From Marinomonas lutimaris (GTDB lineage: Bacteria > Pseudomonadota > Gammaproteobacteria > Pseudomonadales > Marinomonadaceae): a stretch of DNA of 56,669 bases. The position numbers and the translations under genes were made by a program. The stretch is from assembly GCF_019426345.1 (NCBI RefSeq), contig NZ_JAHLLW010000015.1:36079-92747 (forward strand), written 5' to 3'. Position 1 is the stretch's first letter, and every line of letters begins with the position of its first letter. The notes beneath the pieces were generated by a model. The model was given only the letters and a program-made list of their open reading frames with translations, did no database searches and was not told the DNA's origin. Positions 26,486 through 35,894 of the stretch are shown here, in pieces.

Positions 26486-27181
26486 ATGAGTAACACTCCC
26501 GAACACAAACCGCGTCCTATGATAGACCTTATTGTTAGTGTCATCTTGCCGTCGTTAATTTTAATGAAGTTGAGTGGTGAAGATAAGCTAGGTACGACCG
26601 GTGGTTTGCTTGCGGCGCTGGCGTTTCCTCTTGGTTGGGGGATTTACGAGTTAATTAAGTATCGCAAGTTTAACTTCATCGCCTTGTTAGGTTTGGTGAG
26701 CGTGTTGCTGACGGGCAGCATTGGCCTGTTTGAATTGGATAATAAATGGTTAGCGATAAAAGAAGCTGCTATTCCCGCTGTCATCGGGATTGGCGTTTTG
26801 GTATCGACTTTTACGCCTTACCCTTTGGTGCGAGCCATGTTCTTCAATGCGGCGATCATGGATGTGGATACCATCAAGCAAAAACTAGAAGAGAACAACA
26901 GCACAGAAATGTTTGAAAAACGCCTCATGAAAGCTACATATTTTATCGCCGGCTCTTTTGCTTTTTCTGCGACGATGAATTATGTCTTGGCGAAATGGAT
27001 CGTCACCAGCCCAGCGGGAACCGAAGCCTTTAATGAAGAACTAGGGCAAATGACGTTATACAGCTATCCAATGATCGCCATTCCTTCTATGATCATGTTA
27101 ATGGCTATTTTTTATTACCTATGGCGCAGCATCCAAAAAGCCACAGGATTGAAGCTAGAAGAATTAATCGTTAAGAAATAG
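26486..27181 (+). CDS. VC0807-family membrane protein
   Basis: Using the ATG at 26486 (a TTG lies five codons upstream) the protein has 231 residues and about five to six membrane helices. The pattern RPMIDLIVSVILPSLILMKLS, then GLLAALAFPLGWGIYEL, and a late MFFNAAIMDVDTIKQKLEE with FIAGSFAFSATMNYVLAKWIV matches the VC0807 family of unknown function, distantly like septation protein A. It is monocistronic. A hairpin at 27198-27221 follows. Confidence 0.75.
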   Translation: MSNTPEHKPRPMIDLIVSVILPSLILMKLSGEDKLGTTGGLLAALAFPLGWGIYELIKYRKFNFIALLGLVSVLLTGSIGLFELDNKWLAIKEAAIPAVIGIGVLVSTFTPYPLVRAMFFNAAIMDVDTIKQKLEENNSTEMFEKRLMKATYFIAGSFAFSATMNYVLAKWIVTSPAGTEAFNEELGQMTLYSYPMIAIPSMIMLMAIFYYLWRSIQKATGLKLEELIVKK

Positions 27182-27687
27182 CACTGTCTTCACGCCTGGG
27201 GTCAAAGCCCTTTTTGACCCCTTGGTCTCTTAGTCTACGTTGTCGGGCTAAAGCCGCGACCTACAAAACCCACTACAAACCAATCACTTGTAGGTCGGCA
27301 TTTATGCCGACAAAAAATTTTAACACAACAAATTACGTCTTGTCGGGCTGTGGTCAAAAAGGGATTCGTCCCCTTAGTATTTCGAGCATCCGGTCAATAA
27401 AAGCTCAAACGATCAAAAGAGCTTAACCCCATCCTCCGCCTTCCCCTTGAAAAAAAGGGGAAGGCGGAATAAATGCCATGAATACAAAGCGTTTGAGCGG
27501 GGACTGAGTTTCTTGTCGCCCTGAAGGACGACTTACAAAAATGGTTTTAAAGCGACTATGCCACTAAGTCGCTTTTAGTCTACCTCTAGTCGTTTCCAGC
27601 CACCTCCTGCCTGTAGCTAAAAATTACACTGAGTTCATTGATAGTCACTCCTTTAAAAAGCCCATATTTGATAGGTAAGGAAGAGCA
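27182..27687. repeat. Cluster of REP-like inverted repeats
   Basis: No gene in about 500 bases. A hairpin GGGGTCAAA/TTTGACCCC lies at 27198-27221. Two REP-type units in opposite orientation, each starting TTGTCGG and ending CCTACAA when read outward, lie at 27240-27266 and 27288-27313, with a partial third near 27340. A perfect 14-bp palindrome (TCCGCCTTCCCCTT, 6-base loop) is at 27435-27468, the same family as 2306-2346. The last 150 bases presumably hold the promoter of the dimethylglycine cluster. Confidence 0.7.
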
Positions 27688-28665
27688 ATGAACGCAGCAG
27701 AGCTACACGATAAGTCTATTATTATTGACGGTTTGATTTGTGCGAAGTGGAATCGCGAGTTATTCGAAGACATGGCCAAGGGGAAGCTGACGGCGGCGAA
27801 TTGTACTGTGTCGTTTTGGGAAAACTTCGAGGGCACGGTTCGCAATGTGGTTGAGATGAACCAGTTGATCGAAGCCAACAGTGATTTGCTTACCAAGGTT
27901 TACACGACGAAAGACATTCATCGCGCTAAAGCCGAAGGCAAAACAGGTGTGATGATGGGCTTTCAAAATGCCCATGCGTTTGAAGATCAAATCGGTTATG
28001 TGCAGATTTTTAAAGACCTTGGCGTGGGCATTGTGCAGATGTGCTACAACACGCAAAACTTGGTTGGTACAGGTTGTTACGAGCGTGACGGTGGTTTGTC
28101 GGGTTACGGTCGTGAGATTGTGGCGGAGATGAATCGTGTTGGTATGTTGTGTGATTTGTCTCATGTTGGACCAAATACCGCGAAAGAAGTCATCATCGAA
28201 TCGAAGAAGCCTGTGGCGTATTCCCATTGTTTGCCAGCGGGTTTAAAAGAACATCCACGCAACCGCACTGACGAAGAGCTTAAGTTCATTGCCGACAACG
28301 GTGGTTTTGTCGGTGTCACCATGTTCGCGCCTTTCTTAAAAGCCGGTATTAACGCGACCATAGACGATTACGTGGAAGCCATTCAATACATTTATAACAT
28401 TGTTGGTGAAGACGCGATTGGCATCGGCACTGACTTTACTCAAGGTCACGGTTACGACTTCTTCGAATACCTAACCCACGACAAAGGTTATGCCCGCCGT
28501 TTGACGCGCTTTGGCGAGATCATTAATCCACTTGGTATGCGCACCGTTGGCGACTTCCCGAATTTAACCGAAGCCTTGTTGAAACATGGTTTTAGTGAGC
28601 GTCAGGTGGTGAAGATTATGGGTGAGAATTGGGTGAACCTTTTGCAGGAAGTCTGGGGAGAATAG
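27688..28665 (+). CDS. Membrane dipeptidase (M19), betaine cluster
   Basis: This 325-residue protein is of the renal-dipeptidase (M19) metal-dependent family. MMGFQNAHAFE, YNTQNLVGTG, DLSHVG, SHCLPAGLKEHPRN and GIGTDFTQGHG supply the usual His/Asp/Glu ligands. AAGGAAGAG precedes the ATG. In Pseudomonas aeruginosa the equivalent gene (PA5396) heads the dimethylglycine demethylase cluster in the same order as here, so a role in betaine-related metabolism, perhaps on an N-methylated or dipeptide-like substrate, is inferred. No signal peptide is seen. Confidence 0.88.
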   Translation: MNAAELHDKSIIIDGLICAKWNRELFEDMAKGKLTAANCTVSFWENFEGTVRNVVEMNQLIEANSDLLTKVYTTKDIHRAKAEGKTGVMMGFQNAHAFEDQIGYVQIFKDLGVGIVQMCYNTQNLVGTGCYERDGGLSGYGREIVAEMNRVGMLCDLSHVGPNTAKEVIIESKKPVAYSHCLPAGLKEHPRNRTDEELKFIADNGGFVGVTMFAPFLKAGINATIDDYVEAIQYIYNIVGEDAIGIGTDFTQGHGYDFFEYLTHDKGYARRLTRFGEIINPLGMRTVGDFPNLTEALLKHGFSERQVVKIMGENWVNLLQEVWGE

Positions 28666-28732
28666 TCAATCGACTAGGCTCGTAATGCTTTGCAGGATTT
28701 GATTTTAACGAAAAGAATTTAAGGAATTGAAC

Positions 28733-29278
28733 ATGTCTACACATGCGCCAGAAATGCCGATAGTTGTTGATGATGAGACGGGCGTTTGGACGACGGATGC
28801 GCTGCCTATGCTGTATGTGCCGCGTCACTTCTTTGTTAATAACCACATGGGAATAGAAGACGAAATCGGTGCCGAGCGTTATGCCGAGATCCTATATAAA
28901 GCGGGTTATAAGTCGGCGTATTTTTGGTGTGAGCAAGAGTCTGAATGCCATGGTATTTATGGCGAGGAGATTTGGCACCATTATTTGAAACGCCTATCGC
29001 AGCGCGGTTGGGGCTTTTTTATTACTGAAGAGTTGGACATCGAGAAAGGCACGGCAAAAGTGCGTTTGGAAAACTCGGCCTTTGTTTATCACTACGAAAA
29101 AATCCACGGTAAGAAAGTTAACCGCAAGGTGGATTATATGTTTACGGGTTGGTTTGCTGGTGCGTTGGATCAGATCCTAGAAAGCAAGGGTTTGACGACC
29201 CGCACTAAAGCGATTCAAACCCAGAGCGCAGCCGAAGAAGGTTGTGATGTAGGTTATTTCCAAGTTTCTCCACTTTAG
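28733..29278 (+). CDS. DUF5943/V4R-type protein, betaine cluster
   Basis: This 181-residue protein starts at ATG 28733 with AAGGAATTG upstream. It resembles the 4-vinyl-reductase (V4R)-like small-molecule-binding proteins (IGAERYAEILYKAGYKSAYFWCEQE, GWGFFITEELDIEKGTAKVRLENSAF, FTGWFAGALDQIL). It occupies the position of PA5397 between the dipeptidase and dgcA. The function is not established. A substrate or intermediate-binding helper for the demethylase is an inference. Confidence 0.8.
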   Translation: MSTHAPEMPIVVDDETGVWTTDALPMLYVPRHFFVNNHMGIEDEIGAERYAEILYKAGYKSAYFWCEQESECHGIYGEEIWHHYLKRLSQRGWGFFITEELDIEKGTAKVRLENSAFVYHYEKIHGKKVNRKVDYMFTGWFAGALDQILESKGLTTRTKAIQTQSAAEEGCDVGYFQVSPL

Positions 29279-29373
29279 TTTTTTAATCAGAGCTTAAATG
29301 TATGAGGTCACCACGGGCAGGTGATGACCACAACAGTAAAAGTTAAACGTCGTTTCCAAGAAGGCAGGATGTT

Positions 29374-31440
29374 ATGTCCCAGTATGATGCGTTGTTCGAG
29401 CCACTCAATATTAATAAATTAACTATCCGCAATCGTATCGTTAGTACGGCTCACGCAGAGGTATATGCGACTGATGGCGGCATGACAACAGACCGTTACG
29501 TGAAATATTACGAAGAAAAAGCCAAAGGTGGCTGTGGTCTTTGTATTTGTGGTGGCTCTAGTGTGGTGTCTATTGACAGTCCACAAAGTTGGTGGAGTTC
29601 GGTCAATCTTTCGACAGATCGCATTATTCCTCATTTCCAAAATCTTGCTGATGCGGTTCATAAGCATGGTGGCAAGATCATGATCCAGATCTCTCACATG
29701 GGACGTCGTTCTCGTTGGGACGGTGAAAACTGGCCTAACCTAATGTCGCCTTCTGGTATTCGTGAGCCAGTTCACCGTGCGACTTGTAAAACGATTGAAG
29801 TAGAGGAAATGTGGCGCGTTATTGGTGATTTCGCTCAAGCGGCGCGTCGTGCGAAAGAAGGTGGCTTGGATGGTGTTGAGCTGTCTGCGGTTCACCAACA
29901 TATGATCGACCAGTTCTGGTCACCACGCGTAAACAAGCGTACCGACGAATGGGGTGGTACGTTTGAAGGCCGTATGAAATTTGGTATGGAAGTGCTCAAA
30001 GCCGTTCGTGCCGAAGTAGGACCTGATTTTGTTGTGGGTATGCGTATCACAGGTGATGAGTTCCATCCTGATGGCTTAGGCCACGAAGAAATGAAGAAAA
30101 TTGCTCAATATTACGATGCGACTGGCATGGTGGATTATTTTGGTGTAGTTGGTTCTGGTTGTGATACTCACAATACTTTGGCTAACGTTATTCCAAACAT
30201 GAGCTATCCGCCTGAGCCATTCTTGTATCTGGCTGCTGGTATCAAAGAAGTGGTTAAAGTGCCGGTTATTCATGCACAAAACATCAAAGATCCAAACCAA
30301 GCGAAACGTATTATTGAAGCGGGTTATGTAGATTTTGTCGGCATGACACGAGCGCATATTGCTGATCCGCACTTTATTGCCAAAATTAAGATGGATCAAG
30401 TTGACCAAATTCGTCAGTGTGTTGGTGCAAATTATTGTATCGACCGCCAGTACCAAGGTTTGGACGTGTTGTGTATTCAGAACGCGGCGACATCGCGCGA
30501 ATACATGGGCTTGCCACATATTATTGAGAAAACCACAGGCGTTATTCGTAACGTGCTAGTTGTCGGTGGTGGTCCTGGTGGATTAGAGGCGGCTCGTGTC
30601 GCAGCGGAGCGCGGTCATAAAGTGACCTTGCTTGAGAAAGCTGAGGAGCTAGGTGGGCAGTTAGTATTTGCTGCTAAAGCGCCTCAACGTGATCAAATTG
30701 CGGGTATTACTCGTTGGTTGGTTATGGAAGTAGAACGCTTGGGTGTGGACGTACGTTTAAATACTGCAGCGGATGAGGCGATGGTTAAAGAGCTGAATCC
30801 AGATGTGTGTATTTTGGCTACCGGTGGTCGACCATTTATTGATCAGAATGAGCATTGGGGTGCGGCGGAAGGTTTGGTTGTTTCTTCTTGGGATATTCTG
30901 AGCGGCGCCGTTGAGCCAGGTAAAAATGTTTTGGTTTACGATACGATCTGTGAATTCTCTGGTATGTCTGCAGCGGACTACTTGGCTTCTAAAGGCTCTT
31001 TAGTGGAATTGGTAACAGACGATATAAAACCAGGTGTAGGTGTAGGTGGTACAACATTCCCAACTTACTATCGTTCTTTATACGAGCGAGAAGTCATTAT
31101 GACGTCAGATATGCTGCTTGATAAAGTGTATCGTGAAGGAAACAGTTTAGTAGCCGTGCTTGAGAATGAATATACCGCGCAAAAAGAAGAGCGTGTTATA
31201 GACCAGGTCGTGATTGAAAACGGTACTCGTCCAAATGAGGAACTGTATTACGCTTTGAAAGCCAGCTCACGTAATAAAGGTCAAATTGATAACGAAGCCT
31301 TATTTGATATTAAGCCTCAGCCAGTACTGGATGGTGGTTCAGGTGAAGGTATGATCTTGTGGCGTTTGGGAGACTGTGTGTCTCAGCGTAACGTCCATGC
31401 GGCTATGTACGATGCACTTCGTCTTTGTAAAGACTTGTAG
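29374..31440 (+). CDS. dgcA: Dimethylglycine demethylase subunit DgcA
   Basis: This 688-residue flavoenzyme starts with an old-yellow-enzyme TIM barrel (residues 1-350, FEPLNINKLTIRNRIVS at the start, HMIDQFWSPRVNKRTDEWGG). A Cys cluster for an iron-sulfur centre follows (CVGANYCIDRQY, then VLCIQNA), then an NAD/FAD domain (VVGGGPGGLEAARVAAERGH at about 393-412) like that of trimethylamine dehydrogenase. DgcA with DgcB converts dimethylglycine to sarcosine, releasing a one-carbon unit. Gene order dgcA-dgcB-etfA-etfB matches Pseudomonas. AGGCAGGA precedes the ATG. Confidence 0.92.
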   Translation: MSQYDALFEPLNINKLTIRNRIVSTAHAEVYATDGGMTTDRYVKYYEEKAKGGCGLCICGGSSVVSIDSPQSWWSSVNLSTDRIIPHFQNLADAVHKHGGKIMIQISHMGRRSRWDGENWPNLMSPSGIREPVHRATCKTIEVEEMWRVIGDFAQAARRAKEGGLDGVELSAVHQHMIDQFWSPRVNKRTDEWGGTFEGRMKFGMEVLKAVRAEVGPDFVVGMRITGDEFHPDGLGHEEMKKIAQYYDATGMVDYFGVVGSGCDTHNTLANVIPNMSYPPEPFLYLAAGIKEVVKVPVIHAQNIKDPNQAKRIIEAGYVDFVGMTRAHIADPHFIAKIKMDQVDQIRQCVGANYCIDRQYQGLDVLCIQNAATSREYMGLPHIIEKTTGVIRNVLVVGGGPGGLEAARVAAERGHKVTLLEKAEELGGQLVFAAKAPQRDQIAGITRWLVMEVERLGVDVRLNTAADEAMVKELNPDVCILATGGRPFIDQNEHWGAAEGLVVSSWDILSGAVEPGKNVLVYDTICEFSGMSAADYLASKGSLVELVTDDIKPGVGVGGTTFPTYYRSLYEREVIMTSDMLLDKVYREGNSLVAVLENEYTAQKEERVIDQVVIENGTRPNEELYYALKASSRNKGQIDNEALFDIKPQPVLDGGSGEGMILWRLGDCVSQRNVHAAMYDALRLCKDL

Positions 31441-31574
31441 GGGAGCGATTACTGCGCTCGTAAATGCTGAGTTAAAATGAACTCGAAATGCTCATTTATC
31501 ATTACAAACTGTGCTTTCGTGTTCATTTTTCCTTGTCTTTACTTCGCTTGTGACATCGCTAATGCATATATTGG

Positions 31575-31602
31575 TAAATACAGTATGTGCCTTCTGTATT
31601 TA
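31575..31602 (+). promoter_or_regulatory. Hairpin in the dgcA-dgcB gap
   Basis: TAAATACAG (31575-31583) and CTGTATTTA (31594-31602) pair perfectly over a 10-base loop and end 18 bases before the dgcB ATG. It could modulate dgcB translation or mark an operator in the 180-base gap. Confidence 0.4.
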
Positions 31603-31620
31603 TAATGATGAGGATTCATC

Positions 31621-33549
31621 ATGATTCTTGATTGGTTACCTCCAACTTTGATTGGTTTTCTTCTTGTACTAGCAGGGATTGGTGCTGTTCGCCGCATGAA
31701 TTTATGGCGCGCAGGACAGGCTGAAAAAGTCGATATTCTGGCTGGTTTGCTGGCTATGCCGAAACGTTATCTGCATGACCTTCACCATGTTGTAGAGCGA
31801 GATAAGTATATGTCTCGTACTCACGTTGCGACAGGCGGTGGTTTCGTTTTAGCAATGGTGTTAGTTCTGTTTGTTCACCTATTTGGCGTTAAGAGTGAAA
31901 TTCTTGCTTGGGCGCTATTAGCAGCTTTAGTGCTGATGTTCTGTGGTGCTCTGTTTGTTTATAAGCGCCGAATGAATCCGCCATCACGCCTTTCCAAAGG
32001 GCCGTGGATGCGCTTGCCAAAAAGCTTGCTAACGTTTTCGATTACCTTTTTTGTTCTGACTTTACCTGCAGCTGGAATCCTTCCAGAAGGAACGGGTGGT
32101 TGGATACTCACTCTTGTATTGTCTGTGCTAATTTTAATGAGCCTTAGTGAAATGTTGTTTGGCATGACATGGGGCGGACCGATGAAACACGCTTTTGCGG
32201 GGGCTTTGCATCTGGCGTTTCACCGTCGTTCTGAACGTTTTGGCGGTGGCCGATCCACTGGATTGAAACCTGTGGACTTTGGTGATGGCGTTACCATTAA
32301 AGAGGTGCATGGTGTAGCTAAACCAACAGACTTTAAATGGAATCAATTGTTAGGCTTCGATGCTTGTGTGCAATGTGGTCGTTGCGAAGCAGTTTGTCCT
32401 GCGTTCGCGGCAGGTCAACCACTTAACCCAAAGAAACTTATTCAAGATATGGTGGTGGGTTTTGCTGGTGGTACTGATGAAAAGTATGCTGGTAGCCCTT
32501 ACCCAGGTGTTGAGGTTGGTAACGCTAAAGGTGCGCCAGACCAGATTATAACCAATGGTTTGATTAGTTCAGATACGCTTTGGTCATGTACAACATGTCG
32601 CGCCTGCGTAGAAGAGTGTCCGATGATGATTGAACATGTTGACGCCATTGTTGACATGCGTCGTTTCTTGACCCTTGAAAAAGGTGAGACACCAAATAAA
32701 GGTGCACAAGTTCTGGAAAATATTATCGCTACGGATAACCCGAATGGTTACTCACCAGCGAGCCGTACGCATTGGGCAGCAGATCAAAATTTGAATGTTA
32801 TGAAGGATGTGAAACAGGCGGATGTGCTGTTTTGGGTCTCTGACGGTGCTTTTGATATGCGTAGCCAGCGAATTTTGCGTTCTTTCGTGAAGTTGATGAA
32901 AGCCGCCAATGTCGATGTGGCGATTTTGGGTGACGAAGAGTTAGACAGTGGTGATGTTGCTCGTCGACTAGGTGACGATGCCGCTTTTCAAAGTTTGGCG
33001 AAACGTAACTTAGCGACTTTGTCGAAATATAGTTTTAAGACAATTGTGACGACAGATCCACACGCGTTCCATTGTTTGAAAAATGAATATGGGGATTTTG
33101 GTTCTGATGCTCTTAAAGGCGTAGAGGTACTGCATCATACGACATTTTTGAATCGCTTAATAAAAGAAGGCCGTTTTAATTTAAGTCCTCTACAAGGTGG
33201 CAGTAAGGTAACGTATCACGATCCATGTTATTTGGGACGCTATAACGGGGAATACGAAGCTCCGCGCGAGTTGTTGGCGAGTTTGGGGATTGAAGTGGCT
33301 GAAATGGAACGTTCTCGTTATCGCTCACGTTGTTGTGGCGGTGGCGGTGGTGCGCCAATTACCGATATTCCTGGCGAGCGTCGTATTGCCGATATGCGTA
33401 TGGAAGACGTTATCAGCACGGGTGCAGACATGGTTGCTGTTGGTTGTCAGCAATGTACAGCGATGTTGGAAGGTGTCGTCGAGCCTAGACCCGTTGTAAA
33501 AGATATTGCTGAAATTCTTGCTGGGCAGTTAATTGAGGAGACACACTGA
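31621..33549 (+). CDS. dgcB: Dimethylglycine demethylase subunit DgcB
   Basis: This 642-residue protein has four membrane helices at the N-terminus (DUF3483 type, residues 1-190). Two 4Fe-4S motifs follow (CVQCGRCEAVCPAF at about 252 and CTTCRACVEECPMM at about 329), then CCG-type domains (HDPCYLGRYNGEYE, RSRCCGGGGGA, VGCQQC) as in heterodisulfide-reductase-like electron carriers. It probably passes electrons from DgcA or from the ETF to the quinone pool at the inner membrane. A 180-base gap with a hairpin separates it from dgcA. It overlaps etfA by one base. Confidence 0.9.
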   Translation: MILDWLPPTLIGFLLVLAGIGAVRRMNLWRAGQAEKVDILAGLLAMPKRYLHDLHHVVERDKYMSRTHVATGGGFVLAMVLVLFVHLFGVKSEILAWALLAALVLMFCGALFVYKRRMNPPSRLSKGPWMRLPKSLLTFSITFFVLTLPAAGILPEGTGGWILTLVLSVLILMSLSEMLFGMTWGGPMKHAFAGALHLAFHRRSERFGGGRSTGLKPVDFGDGVTIKEVHGVAKPTDFKWNQLLGFDACVQCGRCEAVCPAFAAGQPLNPKKLIQDMVVGFAGGTDEKYAGSPYPGVEVGNAKGAPDQIITNGLISSDTLWSCTTCRACVEECPMMIEHVDAIVDMRRFLTLEKGETPNKGAQVLENIIATDNPNGYSPASRTHWAADQNLNVMKDVKQADVLFWVSDGAFDMRSQRILRSFVKLMKAANVDVAILGDEELDSGDVARRLGDDAAFQSLAKRNLATLSKYSFKTIVTTDPHAFHCLKNEYGDFGSDALKGVEVLHHTTFLNRLIKEGRFNLSPLQGGSKVTYHDPCYLGRYNGEYEAPRELLASLGIEVAEMERSRYRSRCCGGGGGAPITDIPGERRIADMRMEDVISTGADMVAVGCQQCTAMLEGVVEPRPVVKDIAEILAGQLIEETH

Positions 33550-34823
33550 TGAGTGATTTATCATCAAAAGACAGCTCTTTAGATAACCTGTTTCGACGAG
33601 ACCCGAGAGCAGAATGGATAGCGCGCAACCGATTACACCCTTTACATGGTGAAATGTTACATGCAGGAAGTGGTGAGGTGCGTGGACCTTCTGGGTTGTT
33701 GCGTAAGAATCCACATGTTATTGGATTTATTGGTCCAAACGGCATTAAACGTATAGATAGGGCTAACGTATCTTCTGCTGCCGTTGGTGGCAAAAAACGC
33801 TCAGGCGAGGCAAAAGAAGTACAGTTGCCTTTGCATATTGTCGAAAACCCAGATTTTTATATCATGGTGGTGGCGGATATGGTGGGTGGTCGTTTGACTG
33901 GTCACGATAAAGATATTCTTGGCTTGGCGCATCAGTTGGTTGCTAGGCGCAATGGTGCCGTGACGCTGGTGTGCTTTGGTGAAAACAAAGAAACACAATG
34001 TGATTTAGCGGGTGTTGATAGATTGATTCACCTCGAAGGTGCTGAGTACGAAGGCTTTGCACCAGAAGCTAGGCTAACTGCGTTGCAGAAAATAGAAGCG
34101 CAATATAAACCTCATCATTGGTTGTTTCCTGACAGTGTTCATGGTGGAACGGATCTGGCTTGTCGTTTATCTGCGCGTTTGGGCGAACGTCTTGCAGCTC
34201 AGGCTTGGCAAGTAAATGCTGAGCAAACTGTGTGCCGAGGAGCGTCTGCTAGTCATGATATTTTGCGTGACACACCGCGGATTTTAACCTTGATGGAAGA
34301 GTGTGGTGACGCGATAGACGAAACTCGTCATCAGGTATTGCCAATCTCACTTGATAGCATTGAACAAGTATCTCCTGCCGTTGTGGATAAAGGCTTAATT
34401 GCTGTTGATTCAAATGCGGTGCCTTTGGCAGAAGCTGAGTTTATTTTGTCAGCAGGTAATGGCATTCATAACTGGGATCAATTTCATTCCACTGCTGCAG
34501 TGCTTGGTGCTACAGAAGGTGCAAGCCGTGTTGCTGTGGACGATGGCTTTATGCCGCGTTCTCGTCAAGTGGGTGCGTCGGGTACTTGGGTTACGGCGCG
34601 AGTTTACCTTGCTGTTGGTATCTCTGGTGCGATTCAGCATATGCAAGGTATCGGTCAATGTGACAAGGTGATTGCGATTAACACCGATGCTGGTTGTGAT
34701 ATGGTGAAACGTGCAGACTTGGCTGTCATTGCTGATAGTGAAGAGATATTGGCCGAACTGACTAGACTGGCTCAAGCGTATTCATCATCTAAAAATCAAG
34801 AGGAGAAGAGCGATGCAGCCTAG
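33549..34823 (+). CDS. Electron transfer flavoprotein alpha subunit
   Basis: This 424-residue protein has a C-terminal FAD domain typical of ETF-alpha/FixB: PRSRQVGASGTWVTARVYLAVGISGAIQHMQGI followed by INTDAGCDMVKRADLAVIAD. It is about 100 residues longer than a usual ETF-alpha because of an N-terminal extension (residues 1-100) found in the betaine-cluster version. The ATG shares a base with the dgcB stop. It forms a heterodimer with the next gene product and shuttles electrons from DgcA towards DgcB or the respiratory chain. Confidence 0.9.
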   Translation: MSDLSSKDSSLDNLFRRDPRAEWIARNRLHPLHGEMLHAGSGEVRGPSGLLRKNPHVIGFIGPNGIKRIDRANVSSAAVGGKKRSGEAKEVQLPLHIVENPDFYIMVVADMVGGRLTGHDKDILGLAHQLVARRNGAVTLVCFGENKETQCDLAGVDRLIHLEGAEYEGFAPEARLTALQKIEAQYKPHHWLFPDSVHGGTDLACRLSARLGERLAAQAWQVNAEQTVCRGASASHDILRDTPRILTLMEECGDAIDETRHQVLPISLDSIEQVSPAVVDKGLIAVDSNAVPLAEAEFILSAGNGIHNWDQFHSTAAVLGATEGASRVAVDDGFMPRSRQVGASGTWVTARVYLAVGISGAIQHMQGIGQCDKVIAINTDAGCDMVKRADLAVIADSEEILAELTRLAQAYSSSKNQEEKSDAA

Positions 34824-35589
34824 CGTCAAAGTTGTTTCATTAGTGTCTGTTGGTCGTCATCCTCAATCCGGTCGTTCTCGCCGTGCCGAACAAGATGGTC
34901 GCGCTGTAGAACTGGGTCTGAAATTGGCGAGTGCCGAACTGACGGTAGTGCATGCTGGCAATGCTCAAGAGCAAGTCCTTAGGCAATATGCAGGTATGGG
35001 ATTGCTTTCGTTAACCGTATTGGAGCAAGAGAGTGATTGTGATGCTGTGCCTGTGCTGGTTTCGTTCTTACAAGACAAGCGTATCGATGTGGTGCTAACG
35101 GGAGTTCGTGCCGAAAGCGGCGAGTCGTCTGGTATGTTGCCATATCTATTAGCCGAAAAACTAGGATGGCCTCTAGTGCCAAGAGTGGCTGATATTATCA
35201 GTATTCAGGGGGGGGCGGCCGAAGTCTTGCTGGCTTTGCCTCGTGGTCAGCGCCGTGCCGTAACGGTGAAGTTACCATTTATTGCAAGTGTTGATAATGC
35301 CGCGCAAGAGGCGCGTCAAACGGCTTTTGGTCCTGGATTAAGAGCAGATGTCAAAGTGTTAAATGTTGACTCTGTTGTTGATGAAGCCGCAAGTCAATGG
35401 CAAATCAGCGCCGCCAAACCTCGTCCTAAGCGCATCAAGGTGGTAAAAGCAAAAACGGCTGCAGACCGAATGAAGGCGGCAACTGCAAAACCTATGGGCA
35501 GTGGTGGCAAAGTAATGAAGGACGAAACGGCTGCAGAAAAAGCCCAAGCCATATTTGATCTTTTATTAGAAGAAAAAGTGGTTCGCTAA
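34813..35589 (+). CDS. Electron transfer flavoprotein beta subunit
   Basis: This 258-residue protein is an ETF-beta/FixA-type protein (VSVGRHPQSGRSRRAEQDGRAVELGLKLA, ADIISIQGGAAEVLLALPRGQRRAVTVKLPFIASV). The C-terminal tail (about 200-258) is rich in Lys and Ala. It overlaps etfA by 11 bases, so the two subunits are translationally coupled. It is the last well-defined member of the dimethylglycine operon. Confidence 0.88.
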   Translation: MQPSVKVVSLVSVGRHPQSGRSRRAEQDGRAVELGLKLASAELTVVHAGNAQEQVLRQYAGMGLLSLTVLEQESDCDAVPVLVSFLQDKRIDVVLTGVRAESGESSGMLPYLLAEKLGWPLVPRVADIISIQGGAAEVLLALPRGQRRAVTVKLPFIASVDNAAQEARQTAFGPGLRADVKVLNVDSVVDEAASQWQISAAKPRPKRIKVVKAKTAADRMKAATAKPMGSGGKVMKDETAAEKAQAIFDLLLEEKVVR

Positions 35590-35663
35590 GTGTTCGTTTA
35601 GGTATAAGCTATATGTCCCATTGGTTATTGATTGAACAAATTGTTTGTTTATAGGTATGCAAA

Positions 35664-35894
35664 ATGATGATTGTAGATTTGGTCGACGAAGTCGATTTTA
35701 AAGAAAGACTCATCGCGCTAGGAGCGCCTGTTACTCAAGAGCAAAGTTTGGCACAAGTGCAGTCTGCTGTGCTGTCTTGGTTGCAGGCATATCCCGAGCA
35801 AACTCCCTTTGTAAAAGACCTTTGTATTGAAATGCAAAAGGACAACACAACTGTTTTGCCCGAAGTTTCTACAGTTATGGCGGCGTTCAGTTAA
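35664..35894 (+). CDS. Small acidic protein after etfB
   Basis: This 76-residue acidic soluble protein has no recognised family. AGGT precedes the ATG by 8 bases. A helical middle (QEQSLAQVQSAVLSWLQAYPEQTPFVKDL) and the close position 74 bases after etfB suggest that it belongs to the dimethylglycine operon. Its function is unknown. Confidence 0.55.
   Translation: MMIVDLVDEVDFKERLIALGAPVTQEQSLAQVQSAVLSWLQAYPEQTPFVKDLCIEMQKDNTTVLPEVSTVMAAFS

Noticed and set aside
26311..26544. Minus-strand ORF before the VC0807-type gene
   Set aside because: It overlaps the promoter and start of a clear membrane-protein gene and shows no protein-like composition.
30076..30519. 147-codon minus-strand ORF inside dgcA
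   Set aside because: It lies wholly in a well-conserved enzyme gene and its translation has no family features.
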